Notes under the pieces: generated by a model | Seen by the model: only the letters and a program-made list of their open reading frames with translations | The model's database searches: none | What the model was told of the DNA's origin: nothing | In this document: positions 8,246 to 15,582 of the stretch, piece after piece | How the letters are laid out: each line of letters starts with the position of its first letter | Position numbering within the stretch: the first letter of the stretch is position 1 | NCBI RefSeq assembly: GCF_021531895.1 | Contig: NZ_JAFBIX010000009.1 | Location: 1-64,000 of the forward strand | DNA: 64,000 nt | Source: Faecalicatena contorta | GTDB taxonomy: Bacteria; Bacillota; Clostridia; Lachnospirales; Lachnospiraceae | Direction: 5' to 3' | Position numbers and translations under genes: made by a program

Positions 8246-8396
8246 AGAACTTTGCTATACTACACATAAAGCTATATGCGTATAGGCAGACTTCTCCCGT
8301 AAGGATTGAGTTTTGTCTATGAGGCTTTACCAGAGCCTGCATAAGTTTTTAAGCGTGTGAGAAATGTCCTTGTTACCAGCAGGGGCATTTTCTTTT
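8246..8396. other. Structured intergenic segment between mobC and CHC2 genes
   Basis: This 150-bp gene-free stretch has three hairpin-forming parts: CTATA-TGCG-TATAG near 8271, AGGCT/AGCCT near 8320-8337, and AAATGTCC pairing with GGGGCATTT followed by TCTTTTT (about 8363-8398, plus strand). The last looks like an intrinsic terminator reading rightward, opposite to the flanking genes, which suggests a small plus-strand RNA. Alternatively the segment is an oriT. Confidence 0.4.
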
Positions 8397-8744
8397 TCAG
8401 GGATGGTCCGGGAATTCCACATGCTGCGGTTCCTCCTTCATCCCATTCAATGTCACAGCAACCATCTGGATGGTCTGAAGCAGTTCTTCATTTTCTTCAC
8501 AACATGCTTCCAACCGTTTCAGTTCCCCGTAAATCTGCTGCATCTGATTTTTCAGAGCTTTGTACACTCTCGGATTTCCCTGCACAGTCACTTCCCAGTC
8601 CATCAATTTTCTCAGGATGTACTCCTGTTTAGTAAGTCCGGATAATGCCACCATACAGTCAATCATTTTCGCTTCTTCCTCGGATACCCGGAATCCCACC
8701 GTCCGGTTTCTCCATCTTCCTTTTGCGTCCAATATTCTCTCCAT
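8397..8744 (-). CDS. mobC: MobC-like relaxosome accessory protein
   Basis: A 115-residue basic protein with an N-terminal ribbon-helix-helix-like stretch (RNRTVGFRVSEEEAKMIDCMV) and a MobC-style helical region (LTKQEYILRKLMD) followed by a coiled coil. MobC proteins help the relaxase open oriT. AGGAGG precedes the start, and the start overlaps the integrase stop (TGATG), so it is coupled to the integrase. No recognised catalytic motif is present. Confidence 0.72.
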   Translation of the reverse strand: MERILDAKGRWRNRTVGFRVSEEEAKMIDCMVALSGLTKQEYILRKLMDWEVTVQGNPRVYKALKNQMQQIYGELKRLEACCEENEELLQTIQMVAVTLNGMKEEPQHVEFPDHP

Positions 8745-9832
8745 CAGATTTCATCCTCCTTCTCCATCCGTTCCACATCCAGCTTATTCGCCATCTCTGT
8801 CTGTACCGTTGGGAACAAATGTGCATACCGATACGTGATTTTTTCTGCTTCATGTCCCACCCTGTTTCCAATGGCAAGAGCAGTAAATCCCATATGGATC
8901 AGCAGGGAAACATGGCTGTGGCGAAGATCGTGGATTCGAATAACCGGAACTCCTGTTGCTTTGCATCCCCGTTCCATTTCATGCTTCAGATAGGATTTGG
9001 AAAATGGGAATATCCTCTGATCCGGTGCCAGAGAATAATACATCTGAAAGTAATCCCGCATCTCTTCACAGAGAAACTCCGGCATTACAACGATCCGGTT
9101 ACTTTTCGCTGTCTTTGGCGAAGTAATAATGTCCTGCTTTTTCATCCGGTGGTACGTTTTATTGATCCGCACCGTATGTTTTTCAAAATCAAAATCTGCC
9201 GGTGTGAGGGCAAGCAGCTCCCCTTCCCGGATTCCGGTCCAGTACAGCATCTCAAAGGCATAATAGGATCTAGGCTTGTCCATCATTGCCTCAGCAAATT
9301 TCAGATACTGTTCCTTTGTCCAGAATTTCATTTCCTTTGGAACCTCTTTTCCCATGCTTCCTGCCTGTCGTGCCGGATTGCAGGGCAGATTATAATAATT
9401 CACCGCATGGTTGAAAATCGCTGTGAGCTGCGCCTGAATCGTTTTCAGATAATCCACCGAGTAAGGCTTACCTTTTTCATCCCGGTACGCCATCATCTCA
9501 TTCTGCCATGCGATCACATCTGCCACTGTAATCTCGTTGATCTTCCGTTTTCCAAAATAGGGAAGGATCTTTGTCCGCACAATGTGGCTTTTCGTCTCAA
9601 ATGTACTTTCCTTCACCCTCTGACGTTTGTACTCGGAGTAAATCTCGTAAAAGCTCTCAAACGTCATATCCAGCTTATTTCCTTTTTGAAGCATCATTTC
9701 ATGCTCCCAGGCAGTCGCTTCCCGTTTGGTCTTAAATCCACGTTTCTGCGTCTGCTTTCTTTCCCCGGTAAAATCGGTGTACCTGAACACCACTCTCCAT
9801 GTACCTTTGTCTTTTTCCTGATAAACTGCCAT
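8744..9832 (-). CDS. int: Tyrosine recombinase/integrase
   Basis: A 362-residue phage-type integrase. The catalytic set is visible: Arg202 (TGIREGEL), Lys240 (SPKTAKS), His301 and Arg304 (HDLRH), His327 (VGHEAEK) and nucleophile Tyr336 (YRYAH). Residues 1-50 are an AP2-like arm-binding domain and 55-160 the SAM-like core-binding domain. Upstream sits an excisionase-like gene, downstream mobC. It would integrate and excise the element, most likely at the adjacent guaA 3' end, though only one junction is in view. Confidence 0.95.
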   Translation of the reverse strand: MAVYQEKDKGTWRVVFRYTDFTGERKQTQKRGFKTKREATAWEHEMMLQKGNKLDMTFESFYEIYSEYKRQRVKESTFETKSHIVRTKILPYFGKRKINEITVADVIAWQNEMMAYRDEKGKPYSVDYLKTIQAQLTAIFNHAVNYYNLPCNPARQAGSMGKEVPKEMKFWTKEQYLKFAEAMMDKPRSYYAFEMLYWTGIREGELLALTPADFDFEKHTVRINKTYHRMKKQDIITSPKTAKSNRIVVMPEFLCEEMRDYFQMYYSLAPDQRIFPFSKSYLKHEMERGCKATGVPVIRIHDLRHSHVSLLIHMGFTALAIGNRVGHEAEKITYRYAHLFPTVQTEMANKLDVERMEKEDEI

Positions 9833-9844
9833 CTTGCGTACCTC

Positions 9845-10033
9845 CTACTTTTCTTCATAACACAATTTCTTTTTGAAATAATTGGCATCCACACGCCCCG
9901 AAACAGTAATCAGCCCCATTTCGCTGAGTTCCTTATTCAACTGACGGATAATCTGATATGCCTTTGACTGTTTGACCTGTAAAATGTCCATTACCTCTTC
10001 TGTGGTCAGGAAACCATTCATCAGTTCAGCCAT
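9845..10033 (-). CDS. Excisionase-like helix-turn-helix protein
   Basis: A 62-residue protein with a winged-helix-type DNA-binding segment (LTTEEVMDILQVKQSKAYQII) and a basic tail, typical of Xis/MerR-like factors beside integrases. The ATG at 10033 has GGAGG eight bases upstream; an earlier GTG three codons before would touch the ribosome site. It lies 12 bp before int and behind a near-consensus promoter, so it is probably the first gene of the int-mobC transcript and repressed by the divergent XRE protein. Confidence 0.72.
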   Translation of the reverse strand: MAELMNGFLTTEEVMDILQVKQSKAYQIIRQLNKELSEMGLITVSGRVDANYFKKKLCYEEK

Positions 10034-10137
10034 TCCCTTCACCTCCTCTCCATAATTTTCGAGAGCAGATAAAATACTCTCTACTTATAAGGGATCTGAA
10101 GACCCCTTATACAACATCATTTTCAATTTTTCTTAAG

Positions 10138-10195
10138 CTTAACTTTATTCAGTTAAGTTCCGCTCTATTATATTAACTATTTTCCGTTAAGTCAA
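10138..10195 (-). promoter_or_regulatory. Promoter for xis-int with putative repressor sites
   Basis: On the minus strand TTGACT (10190-10195) and TATAAT (10167-10172) are spaced by 17 bp, nearly consensus. GTTAAG-type repeats surround it: CTTAAC (10138-10143) facing GTTAAG (10152-10157), and a further GTTAAG at 10186-10191 overlapping the -35. The divergent XRE protein is the likely ligand. Confidence 0.65.
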
Positions 10196-10239
10196 GTGGT
10201 TTGAATGTCAGCAATTAAATTTTTTTGTTTAAGTTCCTA

Positions 10240-10268
10240 TTGCGTACAATTTTTCCATATGCTATACT
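10240..10268 (+). promoter_or_regulatory. Promoter for the XRE repressor
   Basis: TTGCGT (10240-10245) and TATACT (10263-10268) are 17 bp apart, about 100 bp upstream of the repressor ATG. A GTTTAAG copy just upstream, near 10227-10233, resembles the repeats at the divergent promoter. Apart from these two promoters and the repeats, the 10,034-10,370 gap shows nothing else. Confidence 0.6.
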
Positions 10269-10370
10269 GATTTAAACAAATATCGTTAACCACCAGTTCC
10301 TATTCCGTTCATAACGGACGGAACTTATATCCAAAAATGAATAAAAGATTTCAGAAAAGGAGAGATTCCT

Positions 10371-10892
10371 ATGGCATTTGGAAAACGTATTAAATTTTTC
10401 AGAAACAGAAAAGGCATGAAGCAGAAGGAGCTTGGCGAACTTCTTGGGTTCCTTGGAAAGACTTCGGATGTCCGTGTGGCACAGTACGAAACAGAAGCCA
10501 GAAGCCCTAAAGCTGATCTGGTCAAAGAAATGGCTCAGATCTTCGATGTCAGCCCCAGAGCCATCAATGTCCCGAATATTGACTCCTATCTAGGTCTCAT
10601 GCATACACTCTTTACTCTGGAAGATATGTATGGAATTAAAATTGGAGAGATTGACGGAGAACTCTGTCTCCAACTTGACCGGGAGCACAGCGAATATCAG
10701 CATCTGTTCGCACCTTTTCATGCATGGCAGCAAATGGCTGCAAAACTGGAATCCGGAGAGATCAGCCAGGAAGAATACGATAACTGGCGATATAATTATC
10801 CGGAAATGGACACCTCTGAATTTCGGGCAAAGGTTCCGTCTCAGGAACTCTCTGACGAACTCATCAAGGCTCTGAAAAAAGAGAATCAATAA
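10371..10892 (+). CDS. XRE-family repressor of the mobile element
   Basis: A 173-residue regulator with a lambda-repressor-type helix-turn-helix in residues 5-60 (MKQKELGELLGF... SDVRVAQYE) and an unassigned C-terminal half rich in acidic and aromatic residues. It is divergent from xis-int-mobC with two facing promoters between, the usual layout of an element's immunity-type switch. AGGAGAG precedes the ATG. No peptidase or metalloprotease domain is visible, so how it is inactivated is unknown. Confidence 0.85.
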   Translation: MAFGKRIKFFRNRKGMKQKELGELLGFLGKTSDVRVAQYETEARSPKADLVKEMAQIFDVSPRAINVPNIDSYLGLMHTLFTLEDMYGIKIGEIDGELCLQLDREHSEYQHLFAPFHAWQQMAAKLESGEISQEEYDNWRYNYPEMDTSEFRAKVPSQELSDELIKALKKENQ

Positions 10893-10910
10893 AGAAATGC
10901 AAAAAGAAAA

Positions 10911-10965
10911 AACCTTACTGACTGCTCTTTCCAATTTTGGAAACAATTCATCAGTAAGGTTTTTA
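10911..10965 (+). terminator. Terminator after the XRE repressor
   Basis: AACCTTACTGA (10911-10921) pairs perfectly with TCAGTAAGGTT (10951-10961), preceded by A-rich and followed by T-rich sequence. It may work in both directions and insulates guaA from the element. Confidence 0.85.
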
Positions 10966-11006
10966 TGTTATAGAAATATAATTTTATTCAACGGATATTG
11001 CAGGAA

Positions 11007-11110
11007 CGTTGCCAATCCGTTGCCAAAAAATAACGGAATTTGCTTGGAAACCGCATGAATACTTGGTCTATTTTTGCAAAATCCTATTCGAACTCTATTG
11101 TGCCTGGCGG
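11007..11110. other. Putative element end/attachment region at the guaA 3' end
   Basis: The element's genes stop about 190 bp before the guaA stop codon, and the 3' end of guaA is a known insertion hotspot for tyrosine-recombinase islands. CGTTGCC occurs twice, 11 bp apart (11007-11013, 11018-11024), like integrase arm sites. The matching direct repeat of the guaA terminus was looked for leftward and not found, so the other end must be outside the window. Confidence 0.35.
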
Positions 11111-12631
11111 TTTACTGGTCAGGTCATACATTACCCTATTCACGCCTTTTACTTCATTGATAATCCTGCTCATAACTTTCTGCAGTACTGCATATGGAAC
11201 TTCAGCTGCTTCAGCTGTCATAAAGTCAATTGTATTCACAGCCCTCAATGCCACCGCATAGTCATAAGTTCTTTCATCTCCCATAACCCCAACGCTTCGC
11301 ATATTGGTAAGCGCTGCGAAATACTGGCCTACGGTCTTGTTCATGCCTGCCGCGTCCATCTCTTCACGATAAATGGCATCTGCATCCTGCACGATTTTTA
11401 CTTTCTCAGCGGTAACTTCGCCGATGATACGGATTCCAAGGCCAGGACCCGGGAACGGCTGGCGATATACAAGTTTTTCTGGAATACCAAGCTCCAGTCC
11501 TGCTTTTCTTACTTCATCTTTAAAAAGATCACGAAGCGGCTCGATAATTTCTTTAAAATCAACATAGTCCGGCAATCCTCCAACATTGTGGTGGGACTTG
11601 ATGACAGCTGATTCACCGCCAAGACCACTTTCTACAACATCTGGGTAGATGGTTCCCTGAACAAGAAAGTCTACTGCGCCAATCTTCTTTGCTTCTTCTT
11701 CAAAGACACGGATAAATTCTTCTCCGATAATCTTACGTTTTCTCTCCGGCTCTTCTACCCCGGCCAGCTTGTCATAGAATCTCTGCTGTGCATTGACACG
11801 GATAAAGTTCAGGTCATAATTTCCATCTGGTCCGAAGACTGCTTCCACTTCATCTCCCTCATTTTTACGAAGAAGTCCATGATCCACGAATACACATGTC
11901 AGCTGATCACCGACTGCTTTGGACAACAATACTGCTGCCACAGAAGAATCCACGCCACCGGATAATGCACAAAGCACTTTTCCATTTCCAACTTTTTCAC
12001 GAATCTGCTTGATAGATTCTTCTACAAAAGAATCCATTCTCCAGTCTCCGGCACAGCCACAGACGCCAAGCACAAAATTTGACAACATCTTGGTTCCTTC
12101 TACTGTATGCAGAACCTCTGGATGAAACTGAATCGCATACAAGCCTGCTTCCGCATTTTCCAGAGCTGCTGTCGGGCAGTCTGCCGTGTGCGCAGTAATC
12201 TCGAATCCCGGAGCTGCTTTGGAGATATAATCAAAATGACTCATCCAGCAGACAGTCTTCGGTGATACTCCCTGGAATACCGCAGAATCTGTTTTATCAA
12301 TAAGTACCTCTGTTTTTCCATACTCTCTGACATCGGCTCTTTCCACCTTGCCGCCGAGCACATGCATCATAAGCTGAGCTCCATAACACAATCCCAGAAC
12401 CGGAATGCCAAGTTCGAACAACTCTTTCTGGTAAGTCGGAGAATCTGCCTCATAGCAACTGTTTGGTCCTCCTGTGAGAATGATTCCCTTCGGATTCATC
12501 TCTTTAATCTTCTCAAGGTCTGTCTTATAAGAGTAGATTTCACAGTATACGTTACATTCTCTGACACGTCTCGCTACCAGCTGATTGTACTGGCCGCCAA
12601 AATCAATGACAATTACTAACTCTCTTTTCAC
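11084..12631 (-). CDS. guaA: GMP synthase (glutamine-hydrolysing)
   Basis: A 515-residue full-length GMP synthase converting XMP, ATP and glutamine to GMP. The class I amidotransferase domain has GLCYGAQL with the catalytic Cys near residue 83 and FHPEV with His/Glu. The ATP pyrophosphatase loop [15 protein letters not shown] follows near 223, and the dimerisation domain ends in [10 protein letters not shown]. The start is GTG with GGAGG seven bases upstream. No purine riboswitch was recognised. Its 3' end flanks the mobile element and stays intact, so the insertion preserves or restores the reading frame end. Confidence 0.97.
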   Translation of the reverse strand: MKRELVIVIDFGGQYNQLVARRVRECNVYCEIYSYKTDLEKIKEMNPKGIILTGGPNSCYEADSPTYQKELFELGIPVLGLCYGAQLMMHVLGGKVERADVREYGKTEVLIDKTDSAVFQGVSPKTVCWMSHFDYISKAAPGFEITAHTADCPTAALENAEAGLYAIQFHPEVLHTVEGTKMLSNFVLGVCGCAGDWRMDSFVEESIKQIREKVGNGKVLCALSGGVDSSVAAVLLSKAVGDQLTCVFVDHGLLRKNEGDEVEAVFGPDGNYDLNFIRVNAQQRFYDKLAGVEEPERKRKIIGEEFIRVFEEEAKKIGAVDFLVQGTIYPDVVESGLGGESAVIKSHHNVGGLPDYVDFKEIIEPLRDLFKDEVRKAGLELGIPEKLVYRQPFPGPGLGIRIIGEVTAEKVKIVQDADAIYREEMDAAGMNKTVGQYFAALTNMRSVGVMGDERTYDYAVALRAVNTIDFMTAEAAEVPYAVLQKVMSRIINEVKGVNRVMYDLTSKPPGTIEFE

Positions 12632-12719
12632 CTGTGTTCCTCCCTGATATTTTCTCTCCTATCAAAACGGCATTTTCATTTGCCGGTAAATTATATTATA
12701 AAATAGCGGCGAAATATTT

Positions 12720-12807
12720 ACAATAGGGGGACACCGATTTTTCAAAAAGGGACACGGCAAATCGAATCTGGGACGGAGGAAAATGAAAAAACCCCCGTCC
12801 CCAATTA
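12720..12807. repeat. REP-like palindromic segment with GTCCC motifs
   Basis: GGGACGG (12770-12776) pairs with CCGTCCC (12795-12801) after two further GGGACAC words. The 12-base word CGTCCCCAATTA at 12796-12807 recurs at 50470-50481, also at the edge of a GGACG hairpin. It overlaps the MATE stop codon and may act as that gene's terminator. Confidence 0.5.
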
Positions 12808-14166
12808 TACGATTGCATCTTTTTTCCAATTCCCTCTGAAGTAGCGGATGATGAAGCAGATGGTGCGGAATACCCAGTCGATGACCATGGCTACCCACAC
12901 ACCGAACACGCCCATGCCGAGATATTTTCCAAGGATGTAGCTGAATGCGATCCGGAAGATCCACATGGATGTGATAGAGATGATCATGCAGGTCTTGGCA
13001 TCGCCGGAAGCCCGGAATGTTCCTGGAAGTGTGAATGCGAGCGGCCATATGAGGACGGCGCTGATTCCGTGGAAATGTATGATCTGTCTGGTTGTTTCTG
13101 CTGTCAGATCTGACAGATTGTATGCTCTTAGGATGAATGGCAGGATCAGGAAGATAAAGCCTACTGTTGCCGCCATGCTTACATAAGTAATGATCAGTAA
13201 CTTTTTGTTGTAATATTTTACCTGTTCGTAATCACCGGCACCGACACATCTTGAGATGACGGTAGTGACTGCAAATGAGATTGCCATACCGGGCAGAATC
13301 TGGAACAGGGCGATGGCGTTACTTACTGCGTTAGCCGCAATCGCATAAGTTCCAAAAGTCGAGATCAGGCTTAACACCAGTATTTTCCCCAATTGGAACA
13401 TACTGTTTTCCAGTCCATTCGGTACTCCGATACTCAGGATTTTCTTGACAAGATTCCAGTCAACACGATATCGGAAGGTCTTCTCTATATGCAGGGTCAG
13501 TTCTTGATTGCAAAGCAGCGTAATGATAATGACAGCTGCTGCCATACGGGATACCAGCGTCGGTATTGCCACACCTTCTGTTCCTCTGTGAAATCCATAG
13601 ATCAAAATTGCATTTCCGCCGATGTTGATAATATTCATTATAATGGATACCTGCATAGGTATTCTGGAATTCCCCATAGCACGGAAGATGGCTGCTCCTC
13701 CATTATATAAAGCCATAAATGGAATGGAAGCCGTTACGATCAGAAGATAGATGTTCGCATGGTGCATGACATCTGGTTTGATCTTTCCAAAGATTCCATG
13801 CAGGATTACGTATTTTCCTGCGTATACCATCAAGGTGATAACGATTGCGCAAATGGTGATGAACCACACCAGCTGTGTAGCGGAACGGCATGCCTGCTCT
13901 TGCTTTTTCTGTCCGAGATACTGGCCCGCCACGACCACACCTCCGGTCGCCAGTGCCGCGAACATATTAATGAGCAGAACCATAATCTGATCCACCAGCG
14001 AGACCCCAGACACAGCCGCTTCTCCCACGCTTGCAATCATGATAGAATCCGCCATTCCGACAAGCACAGACAACAGCTGCTCAATGACAAGAGGGACAAT
14101 CAATGACAGCAACATCTTATTGCTAAACAAATAATTACTTCGGTCTATTTTTCTTATTTCTCTCAT
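12805..14166 (-). CDS. MATE family multidrug efflux transporter
   Basis: A 453-residue integral membrane protein with about twelve hydrophobic segments in two six-helix halves, the MATE architecture. The N-terminal half has PLVIEQLLSVLVGMADSIM and GVSLVDQI, and the second half repeats the pattern with ISIGVPNGLENSMFQLG and NAVSNAIA. MATE proteins export cationic drugs using sodium or proton gradients. It is transcribed toward guaA with its own putative terminator. Substrate cannot be deduced. Confidence 0.92.
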   Translation of the reverse strand: MREIRKIDRSNYLFSNKMLLSLIVPLVIEQLLSVLVGMADSIMIASVGEAAVSGVSLVDQIMVLLINMFAALATGGVVVAGQYLGQKKQEQACRSATQLVWFITICAIVITLMVYAGKYVILHGIFGKIKPDVMHHANIYLLIVTASIPFMALYNGGAAIFRAMGNSRIPMQVSIIMNIINIGGNAILIYGFHRGTEGVAIPTLVSRMAAAVIIITLLCNQELTLHIEKTFRYRVDWNLVKKILSIGVPNGLENSMFQLGKILVLSLISTFGTYAIAANAVSNAIALFQILPGMAISFAVTTVISRCVGAGDYEQVKYYNKKLLIITYVSMAATVGFIFLILPFILRAYNLSDLTAETTRQIIHFHGISAVLIWPLAFTLPGTFRASGDAKTCMIISITSMWIFRIAFSYILGKYLGMGVFGVWVAMVIDWVFRTICFIIRYFRGNWKKDAIV

Positions 14167-14231
14167 AATATAAAAAACTCCTCACCGCACCTATTATACG
14201 CCAAGGAGTTTTTCTGCACAAGTTTTCTAAC

Positions 14232-14462
14232 TTACGCTGCAACAAATTCTTCTATATCTTTCCAAAAATCTTGACAATCGTCCATGTAGACTTTCAATTC
14301 AATCTCTTTGTTAAAACCCATATTTACAATTCCTAATAGAGATTTTGCGTCTACAATAAATTTACCGCGTTTCATATCCATATCAAATGGATATTTTTCT
14401 GTCTTATGGACAAATCTGACGATTTCATCCAAGTTCTGAAATACTACAGTTTTCTTGCTCAT
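14232..14462 (-). CDS. HPr-like protein lacking the phosphorylatable histidine
   Basis: A 76-residue protein matching the HPr fold pattern: the helix-strand core FIVDAKSLLGIVNMG corresponds to the Ser46 region, followed by a strand and the final helix. The histidine expected near residue 15 is absent (the equivalent stretch is EIVRFVHKTEKYPF, with a misplaced His at 19). It therefore probably is not a PTS carrier but a regulatory or orphan HPr-like protein. It stands alone with an A/G-rich ribosome site. A second divergent relative may be at 55190-55426. Confidence 0.65.
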   Translation of the reverse strand: MSKKTVVFQNLDEIVRFVHKTEKYPFDMDMKRGKFIVDAKSLLGIVNMGFNKEIELKVYMDDCQDFWKDIEEFVAA

Positions 14463-14519
14463 TACAATCTCTCCTTTTTTTTGTTAAAAAAATACTAGCA
14501 CAATTTCTTTTTAAAAAAA

Positions 14520-14738
14520 ATGTACAAGTTGAACAAGAAAATTCTTCCACTTTTTTCATTTATCGAGCTATCTGCTCATTTATTCGATCATTTTTTATGT
14601 TTCCTTTCCACAATCGCCTGCAAATTGTCCGAATGTCTCTCTGATGATGAACTTTCCATCATGGCTGCCAGCTTTACGGCACTTGGTGATATGCTTGCAG
14701 TGATTGCTTTACGCCGGGATTCCTGTAAAGACAAGTAA
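14520..14738 (+). CDS. Small protein resembling DUF6774
   Basis: A possible 72-residue protein whose second half (ECLSDDELSIMAASFTALGD) matches the LSDDEL.L.AA.FT.LGD pattern I associate with the DUF6774 family of small clostridial proteins. There is no good ribosome site before the ATG, so the start may be wrong or the gene decayed. An opposite-strand frame exists (14588-14773) but has no recognisable motif. Otherwise the 14,463-14,787 gap holds nothing visible. Confidence 0.4.
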   Translation: MYKLNKKILPLFSFIELSAHLFDHFLCFLSTIACKLSECLSDDELSIMAASFTALGDMLAVIALRRDSCKDK

Positions 14739-14787
14739 ATAAGAAAAGCAGCAATTCGATCATCAATAAGCAATCAATATCAATAAA

Positions 14788-15447
14788 TTAATTTTTCCAG
14801 AAATCCAGGAGCTTTTTTAACAGTAGCTTTAATTCCGCCTGTTCTTCAGCATTCAACACTTCGAATAAAGCGGACTCGTCCATCCTTGGATTGCCTTTCT
14901 CTAACACAGATCTGCCTTCATCCGTCAACTGCACAATGCTTTTCCTTCTGTCATCTTCGTCTTTCTGACGAATAATAAGACCTTTCATCTCCAGTTTTGA
15001 CAATATTTCACTTATAGAGCCCGGCTGAATTCTAAGAATGTCCTGTAGTTCTTTTTGACTCATCTGTCCCTTCTCAGCAAGTATTGCAAGAATCCCTTCC
15101 TGTCCGCCGCCCTGACGACCTCTACGATGAAGGAAATGTCCAGTCGCATGCATCAGTCCTGCCAGACTGTCTTCTTCGTGCATTCCTCTATGTTCTCCAT
15201 GATGGTCTGACTGCTCATCATGGCTGCCGTGTTCTCCATGTCCGTGATGTCTGCCATGTCCTCTGCGTTCTCTTCCTTCTCCACGTCCTCTTCCTTCTCC
15301 ATGTCCTCTTCCTTCTCCACGCTCGTGCATCTCTCCATGCTCTTGCCCTTCACCAAGCATAGCTCTTCTTCCTCTTCCACATTTCAAATCCGATATCGGG
15401 CAGTGATTCGGGCACTGTGTGCATACTTCTTTATTTTCTGATGTCAT
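14788..15447 (-). CDS. MarR-family regulator with Cys4 and His-rich N-terminus
   Basis: A 219-residue regulator. The C-terminal half is a MarR winged helix (MSQKELQDILRIQPGSISEI recognition region and DEDDRRKSIVQLT wing). It is fused to an unusual N-terminus with Cys9, Cys12, Cys16 and Cys23 (CTQCPNHCP...KCGRG) and then residues 33-108 dense in His, Gly, Glu and Arg. Metal binding or redox sensing is a reasonable inference. Its promoter is bracketed by two GGTACCTAA sites, indicating autoregulation. The His-rich part is encoded by imperfect 18-bp tandem repeats at 15268-15321. Confidence 0.8.
   Translation of the reverse strand: MTSENKEVCTQCPNHCPISDLKCGRGRRAMLGEGQEHGEMHERGEGRGHGEGRGRGEGRERRGHGRHHGHGEHGSHDEQSDHHGEHRGMHEEDSLAGLMHATGHFLHRRGRQGGGQEGILAILAEKGQMSQKELQDILRIQPGSISEILSKLEMKGLIIRQKDEDDRRKSIVQLTDEGRSVLEKGNPRMDESALFEVLNAEEQAELKLLLKKLLDFWKN
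15268..15321. repeat. Three 18-bp tandem repeats encoding Gly/Glu/Arg/His stretch
   Basis: Units of the form TCCTCTTCCTTCTCCATG occur at 15268-15285 (diverged), 15286-15303 and 15304-15321. They code for the RGEG/RGHG pattern of the MarR protein, so the length of this segment could vary between strains through slippage. Confidence 0.75.
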
Positions 15448-15469
15448 GATTATTCCTCCTTTTTATCTC

Positions 15470-15516
15470 GGTACCTAAATAATATAATATTTCTTTCCAT
15501 TTATCAAGGTACCTAA
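15470..15516 (-). promoter_or_regulatory. marR promoter with paired GGTACCTAA operators
   Basis: GGTACCTAA occurs at 15470-15478 and 15508-15516, each preceded by TATC plus two bases. Between them the minus strand has TTGATA (15502-15507) and TATTAT (15479-15484) with a 17-bp spacer. One operator abuts the -35 and the other follows the -10, the classic arrangement for autorepression by the MarR protein. Confidence 0.65.
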
Positions 15517-15582
15517 TTATATTTTTTAATAACAAAAGATCCTTCTCCTGGGAGCTTTTGTCATTGTGAATTCTTCTGTTCA

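Noticed and set aside
8645-9967. 440-codon plus-strand frame opposite the integrase
   Set aside because: It has no ribosome site, Cys/His/Phe-rich composition typical of an antisense shadow, and the integrase on the other strand has all catalytic residues.
11009-11611. 200-codon plus-strand frame opposite guaA
   Set aside because: It lies mostly antisense to the well-conserved guaA 3' half and resembles no protein.
15268-15321. CRISPR-like repeats
   Set aside because: The repeats are contiguous 18-bp units inside a coding region with no spacers; no CRISPR array or cas gene was seen anywhere.
15153-15380. 75-codon minus-strand Glu/Met-rich frame inside the MarR gene
   Set aside because: It is a frame-shifted reading of the tandem repeats and has no ribosome site.
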